From NCBI GenBank assembly GCA_035551355.1, contig DASZNF010000004.1, forward strand, positions 1 to 64,000: 64,000 nt of DNA, in the 5' to 3' direction. Positions 42,676-52,369 of the stretch are shown in pieces. The stretch comes from DATATV01 sp035551355. GTDB taxonomy: Bacteria; Actinomycetota; Actinomycetes; Mycobacteriales; Pseudonocardiaceae. How positions within the stretch are numbered: position 1 is the first letter of the stretch; each line of letters begins with the position of its first letter. The notes under the pieces were generated by a model. That model did not search any database, was not told the DNA's origin, and worked only from the letters and a program-made list of their open reading frames with translations. A program made the position numbers and the translations under genes.

Positions 42676-45600
42676 CGTCGGCCCCCGTCGTGCAGCCGCC
42701 CGTCCAGATCCGCGGCGATGGGGTCGACATGCGGTGGATCGATCACCGACAGGTGGTCCCCGGGGACCTCGACCACCCGCAGATCGGCGCAGAACTCGGC
42801 CCAGCCCAGGTCGGCGTCGGAGCGCCGGTAGCGTGGGTCCAGCGCCACGGTCGGTTCGTGCGGCAGCTGCGCCCGGTACAGCACAACGGTTTCGGCGCAG
42901 AGCGAGGGTCGGTACCGCTCGCCGGCCAGAGTGTCCACATGGGACGAGTGCTGGTGGTGCAGCACCGCTTCGCTCAGGCCGAGATCGGCTCGCTTCAGCA
43001 GATCCAGCAACGCGTGCACCCGCGCGTCCTCGTCCAGCTCGGCCAGTTCGGGCCAGGGCACGTCCAGCCGGACCTGGTAGGTGTCCCGCAGATGCGCGAC
43101 GAACCGGCGGTGCCGGCCCAGCGGCCCATCCGGATCGGGTTCGGACCGGGGCAGCACGGAGTCGATCAACGCCACCAGCTCCACTCGTGCGCCGGCCGCG
43201 CGGAGCTGTTGTGCCACCTCGTAAGCCAGGCACCCGCCGAACGACCACCCGGCCAGCCGGTAGGGCCCATCCGGCTGCGCTCCCCGCACCAGTTCGACAT
43301 ATCTCGCCGCGCGTTCGGGCAGCTCGGTGACGTCGTCGAGGCGTTCCAGGCCGTAGCAGGTCAGCGCGGCGGACAGCCGGTCGATCAGCGGCCGGTAAAC
43401 GCTCGTCGGCCCGCCGGCCGGGTGGAACAGGAACAGCGGGGCCAGGCCGGGATCGGTACCGGTGCGCAGAAGTCGCAGAACGGTGTGCGGATCACCGGCC
43501 AGCGGCCGCCCGGGCAACAGCTCAGCCACCTCGGCCAGGCAGGCGCCGCGCAGCAGCACCGGCGCGGGCAGCGACACCGCGAACTCCCGCTCCACCGCGT
43601 TGCGCATCCGTTGCGCCATCAGCGAATCCAGCCCGAGCTCGGTCAGCGGCACCCACTCGTCCAGCTCGACCGCCCGGAACCCGCCGATCTCCGCGGCCAG
43701 CGCCCGCAACCGTTCGATCGCCGTCCGTTCGGCCAGCTCCGGTTCGACGGCCGTCAGTCGAGCCGCCGCACGCACCGTCAGCGCGGGCCCGGTCGCCTCG
43801 GGCTCGCTCGGCGCGAACCAGTACCGCTGGTGCCGCCAGACCCGGGGCGGCAGGTCCACCAGTCGCCCGTCCGCGCATCGCGCGGCCAGCACGCCCGGAT
43901 GCCCGTGCGTGTGCAGTGCGGCGATGTTCTCGGCCACGGCCAACCGGTCCTCGGCCCGCTTCCGCAGCGTGCCGGTGACCAGCACGCCGGTCGCGCCCTC
44001 GGCCCGGGCCGTCTCGTCGATCGGCACCGCGACAACCGGGTGCGGGGAGATCTCCAGGAAGGTGCGGAATCCGTCCTGCAATGCGGCGGCCACGGCCGCG
44101 GTGAACCGCACCGGCTGCCGCACATTCGCCGCCCAGTACTCCGCGTCGCATTCCGGCACCGCCCGCGGATCGGTGTGCACCGTGCCGTACCAGCCGATCT
44201 CGGGGGCGCTGGGCCGGAGGTCGGCGAGCCCGGACCGCAGCGGATCGAGCAACCCGTCCACGGCGGGGGAGTGGCCCGCGCCGCCCACGCCCAGCGACCG
44301 GGCCAATCGGCCCGAAGACTCGACGCGGGCCGCGAGTTCGCGGATCTGCCCGGCCGGGCCGGTGACGGTCAGCTGCCCGGGTGCGGCGTACACCGCGATG
44401 TGGCTGTCCGGGAATTCCGTTGCCAGCCCGGCGAATTCGGCTTCGGTCAGGCCCAGCACGGCCATCCCGCCCGCGCCGGCCGTCTCCATCCCGGCCAGCA
44501 GCCCGGCCCGCACCGCCATCACCCGCAGCCCAGCGGCCACCGGCAGCGCCCCCACCGCCACGGCGGCGGCCACCTCGCCCATGGAATGCCCGAGCACCGC
44601 CGCCGGCCGCACGCCGACCGACCGCCACCACGCGGCCAGCCCGAGCTGCACCCCGAACAGCGTCAGCTGCGTGCGCCGCAGATCACCGGGCCTGTCCGCG
44701 CGCATCGCCTCGGACAGCGAGAATCCGGTCTCGGCCAGGAAAAGCGGGTCCAATTCGGCGATCGCGGCGGCGAACGCGGGTTCGGTGTCCAGCAAACCCG
44801 TTGCCATACCGGGATACTGCGCGCCGAAGCCGGAGAAAACCCAGACCACATCGGGGTTCACCCGGGCCCGCCGCACGCTCCGGCGGCCCTCGGCCAGCTC
44901 GGTCAGCCCGGCCCGCAACTCGGCCGTACTCGCGCCGAGCACCACCGCCCGGTGTGCCCCGGGATCGCGGCGCACGGCCAGGGTGTGCGCCAGATCGGCC
45001 GGCGCCGCCGCCGTGCCGGCCAGCCAGCCGGCCAGGTTCCCGGCGGCCAGCCGGACCCGCGCCGCGGACTCGTCACCGACGGCCAGGACGACCGGCGCCC
45101 CAACGGGGGTGGGCGCGGCCGAGGGCGCGCGCCATTCCTCCAGCACCACATGGGCGTTGGTGCCGCCGAACCCGAACGCGGACACCCCGGCCACCGCGTG
45201 CCCGGAATACCGCGGCCAGTCCCGGCCGCGCGCCACCACGCTCAGGTTGTCCTCGGCCAGCCGCAGCAACGGGTTGGCGGTGCGGAAATGCAGGCTGGGC
45301 GGGAGGTGGTCGTGGGTCATGGCCAGCACCACCTTGATCAGCCCGGCCAGACCCGCAGCGCCCTCCAGATGACCCAGATTCGTCTTCACCGACCCCAGCA
45401 GCAGCGGCCGATCGGCTGCCCGGCCCCGACCGTGCACCGCACCCAGCGCGCTCGCCTCGATCGGGTCGCCCAGCGGCGTGCCCGTCCCGTGCGCCTCCAC
45501 ATAGTCCACAGTGGACTCGTCGACATCGGCACTGGCGCAGGCCCGGCGCAGCACGTCCCGCTGAGCCACCGGATTGGGCGCCATCAGTCCGTTGGACCGG

Positions 45601-46661
45601 CCGTCGGAGTTCACCGCGGAACCCCGCAGCACGGCCAGAATCCGCCGTCCGGACCGGCGCGCGTCGGGCAGGCGCTCCAGCACGACCACCCCGCAGCCCT
45701 CGCCGCGCACGATCCCGTCGGCCGCCGCGTCGAACGCCTTGCACCGGCCGTCCGGGGCCAGTGCCCCGGCCCGCGCGAAGCTGGCGCCGATGGCCGGGGT
45801 GAGCAGCAGGTTCACCCCGGCCACCAGGGCCCGGTCGAACTCCCCGTCGGCCAGCCCGCGCATCGCCTGGTGCACCGCGACCAGCGCCGAGGAACACGCG
45901 GTGTCGATGGCCATCGACGGGCCGCGCAGGTCCAGCAGGTAGGACAGCCGGTTGGCGATGATGCTCGGCGCCGCGCCGGTCGCCGTCCACGCCTCGATCC
46001 GGGCCAGGTCCCGGGCGGTGAGGTGGGCGTACTCGTGCGCGGACACCCCGACGAACACCGCGGTCCGGCTGCCCCGCACCGCCGCACGCGGCAGCCCGGC
46101 GTGCTCCAGCGCCTCGACCGCCACCTCCAGCGCGATGCGCTGCTGCGGGTCCATCAGACCCGCCTCGCGCGGGGTGATGCCGAAGAACTCCGCGTCGAAT
46201 CCGGCGACCTCGGCCAGGAAACCGCCGTATCCTGGCAGTTCCTCCGGCGGATCGAAACCGGTCCAGCGGCCCGCGGGCACCGGGCCGACCCCGTCCCGGC
46301 CTTCGCGCAGCAGATCCCAGTACGCCGCCGGGCCGTGCGCGCCGCCGGGGAACCGGCAGCCGAGACCGACGATCGCCACCGGCGCCGCGGCGGGCACCGG
46401 AACGTCGGGGGTTTCGGTCACCAGCCGGGCGGCCAGCGCGGCGATGGTGGGCCGTTCCCAGGCCAGGGTTTCCGGCAGCGGCACGCCGAGGTGATCGGCC
46501 AGCTCACCGGTCAGCGCGACCGAGTCCACGGAGGACAGTCCGAGCTCGGTCAGCGGGCGGTGGGCGTCGACCCGACGCTCGGGCGTGCCGGTCCGCTCGG
46601 CGACCCGGGTCACCAGCCAGTGGCGCACCGATTCCTCGTCCCACCCGGCGGCCGCGGTCAC
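42672..46661 (-). CDS. Pks13-like type I polyketide synthase (ACP-KS-AT-ACP-TE)
   Basis: A 1329-aa single-module condensing enzyme. In order: ACP1 (phosphopantetheine Ser44 in ELGLSSVDS), KS (Cys256 in DTACSSAL, His391 in HGTGTPLGDP, His431 in NLGHLEG), AT (Ser693 in GHSMGE, carboxylate-binding Arg718 25 residues later), ACP2 (Ser1013 in LGLDSL) and a thioesterase (Ser1140 in GWSFGG). There are no KR, DH or ER domains, so it makes one Claisen condensation and releases or transfers a beta-keto product. This is the Pks13 domain order, though shorter than mycobacterial Pks13 (about 1730 aa). The GTG overlaps the FAAL stop by 4 nt. Confidence 0.9.
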   Translation of the reverse strand: MTAAAGWDEESVRHWLVTRVAERTGTPERRVDAHRPLTELGLSSVDSVALTGELADHLGVPLPETLAWERPTIAALAARLVTETPDVPVPAAAPVAIVGLGCRFPGGAHGPAAYWDLLREGRDGVGPVPAGRWTGFDPPEELPGYGGFLAEVAGFDAEFFGITPREAGLMDPQQRIALEVAVEALEHAGLPRAAVRGSRTAVFVGVSAHEYAHLTARDLARIEAWTATGAAPSIIANRLSYLLDLRGPSMAIDTACSSALVAVHQAMRGLADGEFDRALVAGVNLLLTPAIGASFARAGALAPDGRCKAFDAAADGIVRGEGCGVVVLERLPDARRSGRRILAVLRGSAVNSDGRSNGLMAPNPVAQRDVLRRACASADVDESTVDYVEAHGTGTPLGDPIEASALGAVHGRGRAADRPLLLGSVKTNLGHLEGAAGLAGLIKVVLAMTHDHLPPSLHFRTANPLLRLAEDNLSVVARGRDWPRYSGHAVAGVSAFGFGGTNAHVVLEEWRAPSAAPTPVGAPVVLAVGDESAARVRLAAGNLAGWLAGTAAAPADLAHTLAVRRDPGAHRAVVLGASTAELRAGLTELAEGRRSVRRARVNPDVVWVFSGFGAQYPGMATGLLDTEPAFAAAIAELDPLFLAETGFSLSEAMRADRPGDLRRTQLTLFGVQLGLAAWWRSVGVRPAAVLGHSMGEVAAAVAVGALPVAAGLRVMAVRAGLLAGMETAGAGGMAVLGLTEAEFAGLATEFPDSHIAVYAAPGQLTVTGPAGQIRELAARVESSGRLARSLGVGGAGHSPAVDGLLDPLRSGLADLRPSAPEIGWYGTVHTDPRAVPECDAEYWAANVRQPVRFTAAVAAALQDGFRTFLEISPHPVVAVPIDETARAEGATGVLVTGTLRKRAEDRLAVAENIAALHTHGHPGVLAARCADGRLVDLPPRVWRHQRYWFAPSEPEATGPALTVRAAARLTAVEPELAERTAIERLRALAAEIGGFRAVELDEWVPLTELGLDSLMAQRMRNAVEREFAVSLPAPVLLRGACLAEVAELLPGRPLAGDPHTVLRLLRTGTDPGLAPLFLFHPAGGPTSVYRPLIDRLSAALTCYGLERLDDVTELPERAARYVELVRGAQPDGPYRLAGWSFGGCLAYEVAQQLRAAGARVELVALIDSVLPRSEPDPDGPLGRHRRFVAHLRDTYQVRLDVPWPELAELDEDARVHALLDLLKRADLGLSEAVLHHQHSSHVDTLAGERYRPSLCAETVVLYRAQLPHEPTVALDPRYRRSDADLGWAEFCADLRVVEVPGDHLSVIDPPHVDPIAADLDGRLHDGGRR

Positions 46662-48442
46662 CGGGCCGCCCCGCCGCGCGCGCCCACCGCGTCGAACGCG
46701 CCGGACAGATAGGCGCTGCGGGCCGCGGCTCTGGCCACCTTGCCGCTGGACGTGCGCGGCACCTGGCCCGGCTCCAGCAACGCGAAATCGTGCAGGGCCA
46801 CGGTGTGCCGGGCGGAGATGGCGGCCCGCACCGTCGCGGCCAGCTCGTCCCGGTTCACGCCGTCCGGACCGAGGTCGCGGGCCCGTTCGGCCAGCACCAC
46901 CAGCCCGTCCTGTTCGGCCGCGGGCACCGCGAAGGCCACCACGTGGTGGGCCCGCACCGCGGTGTGCGCCTGCTCCACGGTCAGCTCGATGTCCTGCGGA
47001 TAGTGGTTGCGCCCGCCCACTATCACCAGGTCCTTGTGCCGCCCGGTGACGTACAACTCGCCATCGCACAGCACGCCCAGATCACCGGTGCGCAGCCAGT
47101 TCTCCCTCGCCCCAACGGTTTCCTTACCGGTGAGGCGGGCCCGGAAGCTGCGGGTGGTGGCCGGTTCGTTGTCCCAGTAACCGCAGGCCACGTTCGGGCC
47201 GGTCACCCAGATCTCGCCGACCTGCCCGTCCGGCGCCGGGGTGCCGCGGCGCGGATCGACCACCCGCACCGTCTGGCCGACCGGCACGCCGCAGGACACC
47301 AGGGTGCTGACCGGGGCATCCGGGGTGGCCGGCGGGATCGCGCGGCCCGCGGCCAGCGCGTCCCGGTCGAACGTGGTGGTGCGCGGCGCGGACCCCATCG
47401 GGCTCACCGTGACCAGCACGGTCGCCTCGGCCAGCCCGTAGGAGGGCCGGTGCGTCTCCGGCCGCAGCCCGCACTCGCCGAACGCGCGCTGGAACTTCTC
47501 GATGGTGGCCGGCCACACCGGTTCCGCGCCGTTGATCAGCGCCTTCACCGCGTCCAGGTGCAGCCAGTCCCGTTCCCGTTCGGACACCCGGGCCGCGGCG
47601 TAGCCATAGGCGAAGTTGGGCGCCGCGCTGACCGCGTTCGGGTTGCCGGACAACAGTTTCAGCCACCGGGCCGGTCGCTCCAGGAAGGCCACCGGGTCCA
47701 TCAGCACCGACCGGCAGCCGGCCACCAGCGGTGCGGCCACGCCCAGCACCAGGCCCATGTCGTGGAACAGCGGCAGCCAGCTGACCGTCGTCGTGCCGTC
47801 CCCTGGCCGCACGCCGTACCCGGCCAGCGTCTGCCGGGCGTTGGCCAGCACGTTGGCGTGGCTGATCATCACCCCGGCCGGCGCCCGGGTGGACCCGGAG
47901 GTGTACTGCAGATAGGCGATCTGCTCGCCCCGCACCGGCGGGATCAGCCGGTCCACCACCCGGCGCACGGCCAGTCCGGCCACCTCGGCCACCACTGGCG
48001 GCGCGCCAGTGTGCACCCGCGAGACGAACTCGCCGACCTTCGCGGCTGCCCCGGGGCCGGTGAGGATGGCGGCCGGACGGCAGTCGGCCAGGGTGACGGC
48101 CAGCCGGTCGGCGTGCCCGGGCAGATCGGGCGGGAACAGCGGCACCGCGATCGCGCCGGCCCGTTGCGCGGCCAGGAAACCGACCACGTAGTCCAGTCCC
48201 TGCGGGGCCAGGATGGCCACCCGGTCGCCGGTGCCGGTGTGCTCGCGCAGCCAGGCCGCGGCCGCGCCCACCCGGCGGTGCAGTGCCGCCCAGGTCAGCG
48301 ATTCGGCCGTGCCGCGCTGGTTTCGCGTGTAGTCCACGAACATGCTCGCGGTGGCCTCCGGCGTCACGGCGGCCCAGTGCCGGAGATGATCGGCGAGCGA
48401 GGTCCGCGCAGGGGTTTCCGGCGTGCTCGACGTCGAGGTCAT
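46658..48442 (-). CDS. Fatty acyl-AMP ligase (FadD32-like)
   Basis: A 594-aa member of the adenylate-forming family of FAAL type. The AMP-binding P-loop AYLQYTSGSTRAPAGVMISH is at 176-195. SWLPLFHDMGL and SYGLAEATVLVT follow, and the C-terminal domain has YVTGRHKDLVIVGGRNHYPQD and a late Lys in RTSSGKVAR. FAALs activate fatty acids to acyl-AMP and load them onto an ACP; here ACP1 of the next-encoded PKS is the obvious acceptor, as FadD32 loads Pks13. It is first in the operon, read from a 264-bp divergent region shared with the lipase gene. The ATG at 48442 has GGGAG upstream. Confidence 0.93.
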   Translation of the reverse strand: MTSTSSTPETPARTSLADHLRHWAAVTPEATASMFVDYTRNQRGTAESLTWAALHRRVGAAAAWLREHTGTGDRVAILAPQGLDYVVGFLAAQRAGAIAVPLFPPDLPGHADRLAVTLADCRPAAILTGPGAAAKVGEFVSRVHTGAPPVVAEVAGLAVRRVVDRLIPPVRGEQIAYLQYTSGSTRAPAGVMISHANVLANARQTLAGYGVRPGDGTTTVSWLPLFHDMGLVLGVAAPLVAGCRSVLMDPVAFLERPARWLKLLSGNPNAVSAAPNFAYGYAAARVSERERDWLHLDAVKALINGAEPVWPATIEKFQRAFGECGLRPETHRPSYGLAEATVLVTVSPMGSAPRTTTFDRDALAAGRAIPPATPDAPVSTLVSCGVPVGQTVRVVDPRRGTPAPDGQVGEIWVTGPNVACGYWDNEPATTRSFRARLTGKETVGARENWLRTGDLGVLCDGELYVTGRHKDLVIVGGRNHYPQDIELTVEQAHTAVRAHHVVAFAVPAAEQDGLVVLAERARDLGPDGVNRDELAATVRAAISARHTVALHDFALLEPGQVPRTSSGKVARAAARSAYLSGAFDAVGARGGAAR

Positions 48443-48706
48443 CCGCGCTCCCTGGAATTTTCGCACAAAAACTGTGAACGAAACGATTGGCGATCGTCAT
48501 TCTGGTGCGCAGATCAGTATTGGGATTTCGCGTCGCACTGTCAATTGCCAATTTAGCAGAACTTTGATGAGTGCTTTTGTCAACCGTTTTTGTCATCGCC
48601 GTGACAGTATTTCCGCCAGTCACCCGTTCGGGCTATTGTTGTTCCTGTTCGTCCCGGTCAGCCTCTTGTTACTGGCACGTAACCCCTACTGAAATCGGAA
48701 CCAATC

Positions 48707-49627
48707 GTGGACAGAAACAGCAGCTTACAACGGCGTTTGCTGACCATCCTGGCCGGTCTTGTCGTCCTCCTCGGCACAAGCGGGCTGGTGGCCACCGCGG
48801 CGTCGGCGGATACCGATCCGACCGGGCCGGCACAGAACAACTTCGCCGCCGCATTCCTCTATTCGGAGCAGAATCCGACGGCCGTTCCGCCGGGTGCGAA
48901 TGACTGGACCTGCAGGCCCGGTGCGGCGCATCCGCGTCCGGTCGTGCTGGTGCACGGTACCTTCGAGAACCGGTACGACAACTGGGCCGAGCTGTCCCCG
49001 CAACTCAAAGCCGCCGGGTACTGCGTGTACGCGCTGAACTACGGCGGCAGCGACGGCAGCGTGTTCCAGGGCACCAACGAGATCGCCGCCTCGGCCGGGC
49101 AACTGGCCACCTTCGTCGACCAGGTGCTGGCCGCCACCGGTGCGTCCAAAGTGGACCTGGTCGGCCACTCGCAGGGCGGCATGATGCCGCGCTACTACCT
49201 CAAGAACCTCGGTGGCGCGGCCAAGGTGGCCAACCTGGTCGCGCTGGTGCCCTCCAACCATGGCACCACCCTGGACGGGATCGCCGACCTGGCGGTCGAG
49301 TTCCCGGTACTCGGCGTGCTGGTCGGCATTCCCTGCCAGGCGTGCACCGAGCAGATCCAGGGCTCCACGTTCGTCACCGCGCTCAACTCCGGCGGGGAGA
49401 CCAGCTCCTCGGTGAAATACACCGTGATCAGCACCACCCATGACGAGGTGGTCACCCCCTACACCTCGGCCTTCCTGGCCGCGGGCAGCAACGTCACCAA
49501 CGAGACGGTGCAGGACTTCTGTCCGTCCGACTCCACCGAGCACGTCGGCATCGCCTATGACACCCCGGCCCTCCAACTCGTGCGCAACGCGCTGGACCCG
49601 GCCCACGCGACCGCTCCGACCTGCTGA
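48707..49627 (+). CDS. Secreted triacylglycerol lipase-like hydrolase
   Basis: A 306-aa exported alpha/beta hydrolase beginning with a GTG codon. The signal peptide (LLTILAGLVVLLGTSGLV) is cut near residue 34 (ASADTD). VVLVHGTFENRYDNW, the elbow VGHSQGG (Ser155), PSNHGTTLDG, TTHDEVVTPY and a late His (STEHVGIA) give a complete triad, as in Streptomyces LipA-type lipases. Four Cys in the mature part could form disulfides. It is divergent from the FAAL-PKS operon, much as a cutinase-like gene sits near fadD32 in mycobacteria; a role in the same lipid pathway is possible but not shown. An MFS gene follows after 9 bp. Confidence 0.9.
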   Translation: MDRNSSLQRRLLTILAGLVVLLGTSGLVATAASADTDPTGPAQNNFAAAFLYSEQNPTAVPPGANDWTCRPGAAHPRPVVLVHGTFENRYDNWAELSPQLKAAGYCVYALNYGGSDGSVFQGTNEIAASAGQLATFVDQVLAATGASKVDLVGHSQGGMMPRYYLKNLGGAAKVANLVALVPSNHGTTLDGIADLAVEFPVLGVLVGIPCQACTEQIQGSTFVTALNSGGETSSSVKYTVISTTHDEVVTPYTSAFLAAGSNVTNETVQDFCPSDSTEHVGIAYDTPALQLVRNALDPAHATAPTC

Positions 49628-49636
49628 CCGACTCGC

Positions 49637-51052
49637 ATGAGCACCGACGCGACGACCGCACCCCGCGACCGCACCGGCCACCCGGCCGCCATCGGCTCGC
49701 TGGTCGCGGTCGTCGCGTTCGTCACCGCGCTGGACAACACCATCGTGACCGTGGCGCTGCCGGCCGCGGCCCGCGCGCTGCGGTTGGGCGCGGGCGCGGT
49801 GGAGTGGGTCGGGGTCAGCTATCTGCTCGCCTTCGCCGGGCTGTTGCTGGTGTCCGGTGCGGCGGTGGATCGCTGGGGCCAGCGCCGGATGCTGCTGCTG
49901 GGCCTGTCCGGCTTCGGCCTGGCCGCCGCGCTGGGCGGAGCCGCGCCGGACGCGGCCTGGCTGATCGCCGCCCGCACCGGCCAGGGCGCGGCGGCCGCCC
50001 TGGTGCTGCCGGCCACGCTGGCCGCGATCCGCACCGAACTGCCCGCCCGGGCCCGGGACACCGCCGCCGCGGTGTGGACCGCCGCGCTGGCCCTCGCCCT
50101 GGCCCTCGGCCCGCCCGCAGGCGGCCTGCTCACCCAGTACCTGCACTGGAGCTGGGTGTTGTGGGTGAACCTGCCCTTCGCCGTGGCCGGGCTCGGGCTC
50201 ACCGTGCTGGCGCTGCCCGGCCGGAAAGCCGGCGCGCCGCGGCCGTTGCCATGGCGCAGCGCCATACCGGTCACCCTGGTCGTGCTGGGCGGCACCGCGC
50301 TGCTGATCAGCCTGGCCGACGGCCCGCACCCGGCACTGCTGCTCGGCTGCGGGGCCGGGGTGCTGATCTCGCTGCTGGCGCTGCGCCGGGCCGAGCGCAC
50401 CGCGGTGGTTGCGTTGCTGCCCAAGGCATTGCTGCGGGACCGGGTGTTCGCCGGCAGCCTGATCCTCCAGCTGCTCTGGGGACTGGGCGTGACCGGGATC
50501 TTCTTCTTCACCCCGTTGTACCTGCAGGACGCGCTGGGCCGCTCGCCCGCTGCGGCCGGGCTGCCGCTGCTGGCCGTGGCCGGGGCGCTGATCGCGGCCA
50601 GCCCACTGGTGGCCGGGGCGGTGCGCCGGTTCGGGGTGGGCGCGGCGGTCGCCCTCGGGCTGGCCGTGGTCGCCCTGGGCCTGCTCGCGGTGGCGCTGCC
50701 CGGCACCCACCCAGCGATCGGCGAGCTGCTGCCCGGACTGGTGCTGATCGGCTTCGGCTCGGCGTTCACCACCCCGCTGGCCTCGGCCGCGCTCACCGCG
50801 GCCGGGGCCGACCAGGCCGGGATCGCGGGCGGACTGCTCTCGGCCGACCGGGAACTGGCCGGTGCGCTCGGCGTGGCACTGATCGGCGCGGTGCTGGCGC
50901 TGCGCCGGTCCGCCGCACTGGCCGCCGGGCATCCCGCCGCGGCGGCCTACGCCGCGGGTTATCTGGCCGGTCTGCTGGTCGCGGCCGGGTTGGCGGCGGT
51001 GGGGGCGGTGCTGGCCGTGCGGTTGCTCGGCCGCCGCGCCGATCGGGCCTGA
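49637..51052 (+). CDS. MFS transporter (DHA2/14-TMS exporter type)
   Basis: A 471-aa membrane protein with about 14 hydrophobic helices. Motif A appears in the loop after TM2 (DRWGQRRMLLLG), ALDNTIVTVALPAAARAL in TM1 is typical of EmrB/QacA-type drug:H+ antiporters, and motif C-like GPPAGGLLTQYLHWSWVLWVNLPF is in TM5-6. It probably exports a drug or lipid-like compound. The start is 9 bp after the lipase stop, giving a probable operon. Its 3' end overlaps the convergent PucR-type gene by about 90 bp, unusual for two coding sequences. Confidence 0.9.
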   Translation: MSTDATTAPRDRTGHPAAIGSLVAVVAFVTALDNTIVTVALPAAARALRLGAGAVEWVGVSYLLAFAGLLLVSGAAVDRWGQRRMLLLGLSGFGLAAALGGAAPDAAWLIAARTGQGAAAALVLPATLAAIRTELPARARDTAAAVWTAALALALALGPPAGGLLTQYLHWSWVLWVNLPFAVAGLGLTVLALPGRKAGAPRPLPWRSAIPVTLVVLGGTALLISLADGPHPALLLGCGAGVLISLLALRRAERTAVVALLPKALLRDRVFAGSLILQLLWGLGVTGIFFFTPLYLQDALGRSPAAAGLPLLAVAGALIAASPLVAGAVRRFGVGAAVALGLAVVALGLLAVALPGTHPAIGELLPGLVLIGFGSAFTTPLASAALTAAGADQAGIAGGLLSADRELAGALGVALIGAVLALRRSAALAAGHPAAAAYAAGYLAGLLVAAGLAAVGAVLAVRLLGRRADRA

Positions 51053-52257
51053 GCCCGGTTGCGCAGTTCCCGCGCCCGCAACGCTATCTCCAGATCGAAG
51101 CGGGCATCCGGGTCACCCAGCCGGTCGCCGAACAACGCGTGCACCTGGTGCATCCGGTGTCGCACGGTCTGCGGGTGGATGCCCAGCCGGGCGGCGATCT
51201 CCGGCGCGCCGCCGCGGGTGCGCAACCAGGCCAGTAGCGTGTCGGCCAGCCGGTCGCGCTGTTTGCTGGTCAGCTCGGCCAGCGGCGCCAGCACCCGTTC
51301 GGCCAGCTCGGCCACCAGTGCCTCGTCCTCGAACAACAGCAGCGTGGACAGGTACGCCGTGGCATCGACCACCGGTCGGTCGGCCAGCATGCCCCGGCGC
51401 AGCAACGCCAGCCCGCGCCGGGCCCAGCGCAGCGAGCGGGCCGCGTCGGCCAGCCGCACCGGCGGGCCCAGCACCATGCGCCGCCCGGGCAGCCCCCGAG
51501 CCAGCTCCGCGGCCGGGTCGACCCGGCCGGATTCCGGTGCCAGCAAACAAGGTTCGGCGCGGTCCAGATCGATCAGCACGTCCGGCGACAGCCGCGCGGG
51601 CGACCGCGTCTCGCCGGGTTCGACCGCGACGGCGCGAATCCGCTCCGGCGGCGTCCAGTCGCAGGACTTGGCCAGTTCCAGCACCGCGGGCCAGGGTGCG
51701 GCCGGCTCGGCCAGCACCAGCTCCAGCAGCCGTCGGCGGCGCTGCTCGCGCAGACCGGCCCGTTGCGTCTGCGCGGTGGCGTACCCCTCGGCGGCCAGCG
51801 CGGCCAGCTCGTCGATGTGCGCGAACATCGCCTCGCCGAGCAGGCACATGGTGGGCATGCTCAGCCGAAGTCGTTGGTCTAGCGCGACAAAGTGCCGCCA
51901 GGCCACCCGGGCGCCGATCCGGTAGGCCGCCTGCAACGCCTCCAGGCTGCGGCCGCCGGCCAGTTCACCGCGGCCGAACCGGCGGTAGACGTGCGCGCAC
52001 TGTTCGCGCGGCGCGGTCGGATCGGCCACCTGGTCGACGAACTGGTGCAGCGCCACCTCGATCCCGGTCAGCACCCGCGTGCCCTGCGGACCGTGCAGGA
52101 CCAGCGCGTACTCCGGAATGGCCCGCCGGATCTCGGCCACGATGTCCGCGGCCAGCGCGGCCGAACCGGCCCGCAGCAACGGCGCCAGCCCACTGGGCAG
52201 CGCCGCCCACGGATCGGCGACCGTGCTCGGATCGGCCACACTCACCGGATGGGTCAC
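50959..52257 (-). CDS. PucR-type helix-turn-helix regulator
   Basis: A protein of about 432 aa whose C-terminal domain ends with the PucR HTH (GGAPEIAARLGIHPQTVRHR, MHQVHALFGDRLGDPDARFDLEIALR). The N-terminal 170 residues are a helical sensory region of the kind in CdaR/PucR regulators, and a GGDEF-like middle part (RRMVLGPPVRLADAARSLRW) precedes the HTH. Such proteins regulate catabolic or secondary-metabolite genes in response to metabolites. The last 25 residues are low-complexity (Ala, Thr, Pro) and overlap the MFS gene on the other strand. The start is uncertain: GTG 52257 is used, with only a weak GCGAGG 12 bp upstream. Confidence 0.8.
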   Translation of the reverse strand: MTHPVSVADPSTVADPWAALPSGLAPLLRAGSAALAADIVAEIRRAIPEYALVLHGPQGTRVLTGIEVALHQFVDQVADPTAPREQCAHVYRRFGRGELAGGRSLEALQAAYRIGARVAWRHFVALDQRLRLSMPTMCLLGEAMFAHIDELAALAAEGYATAQTQRAGLREQRRRRLLELVLAEPAAPWPAVLELAKSCDWTPPERIRAVAVEPGETRSPARLSPDVLIDLDRAEPCLLAPESGRVDPAAELARGLPGRRMVLGPPVRLADAARSLRWARRGLALLRRGMLADRPVVDATAYLSTLLLFEDEALVAELAERVLAPLAELTSKQRDRLADTLLAWLRTRGGAPEIAARLGIHPQTVRHRMHQVHALFGDRLGDPDARFDLEIALRARELRNRAQARSARRPSNRTASTAPTAANPAATSRPAR

Positions 52258-52369
52258 GAAGGAGGCAACGACCTCGCGGCCACGCGGGATACGGTCAGGC
52301 GGCTTTTCGTTGGCCCACTGACAAAAACTCCGACCACATCCCGCGCGGGGTGACAAAAACTCCGGTGGC

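Noticed and set aside
42531..46712. A 1393-codon open frame on the + strand, antisense to the PKS gene.
   Set aside because: The PKS on the minus strand has a full set of catalytic motifs; the + frame is low-complexity with no fold signature.
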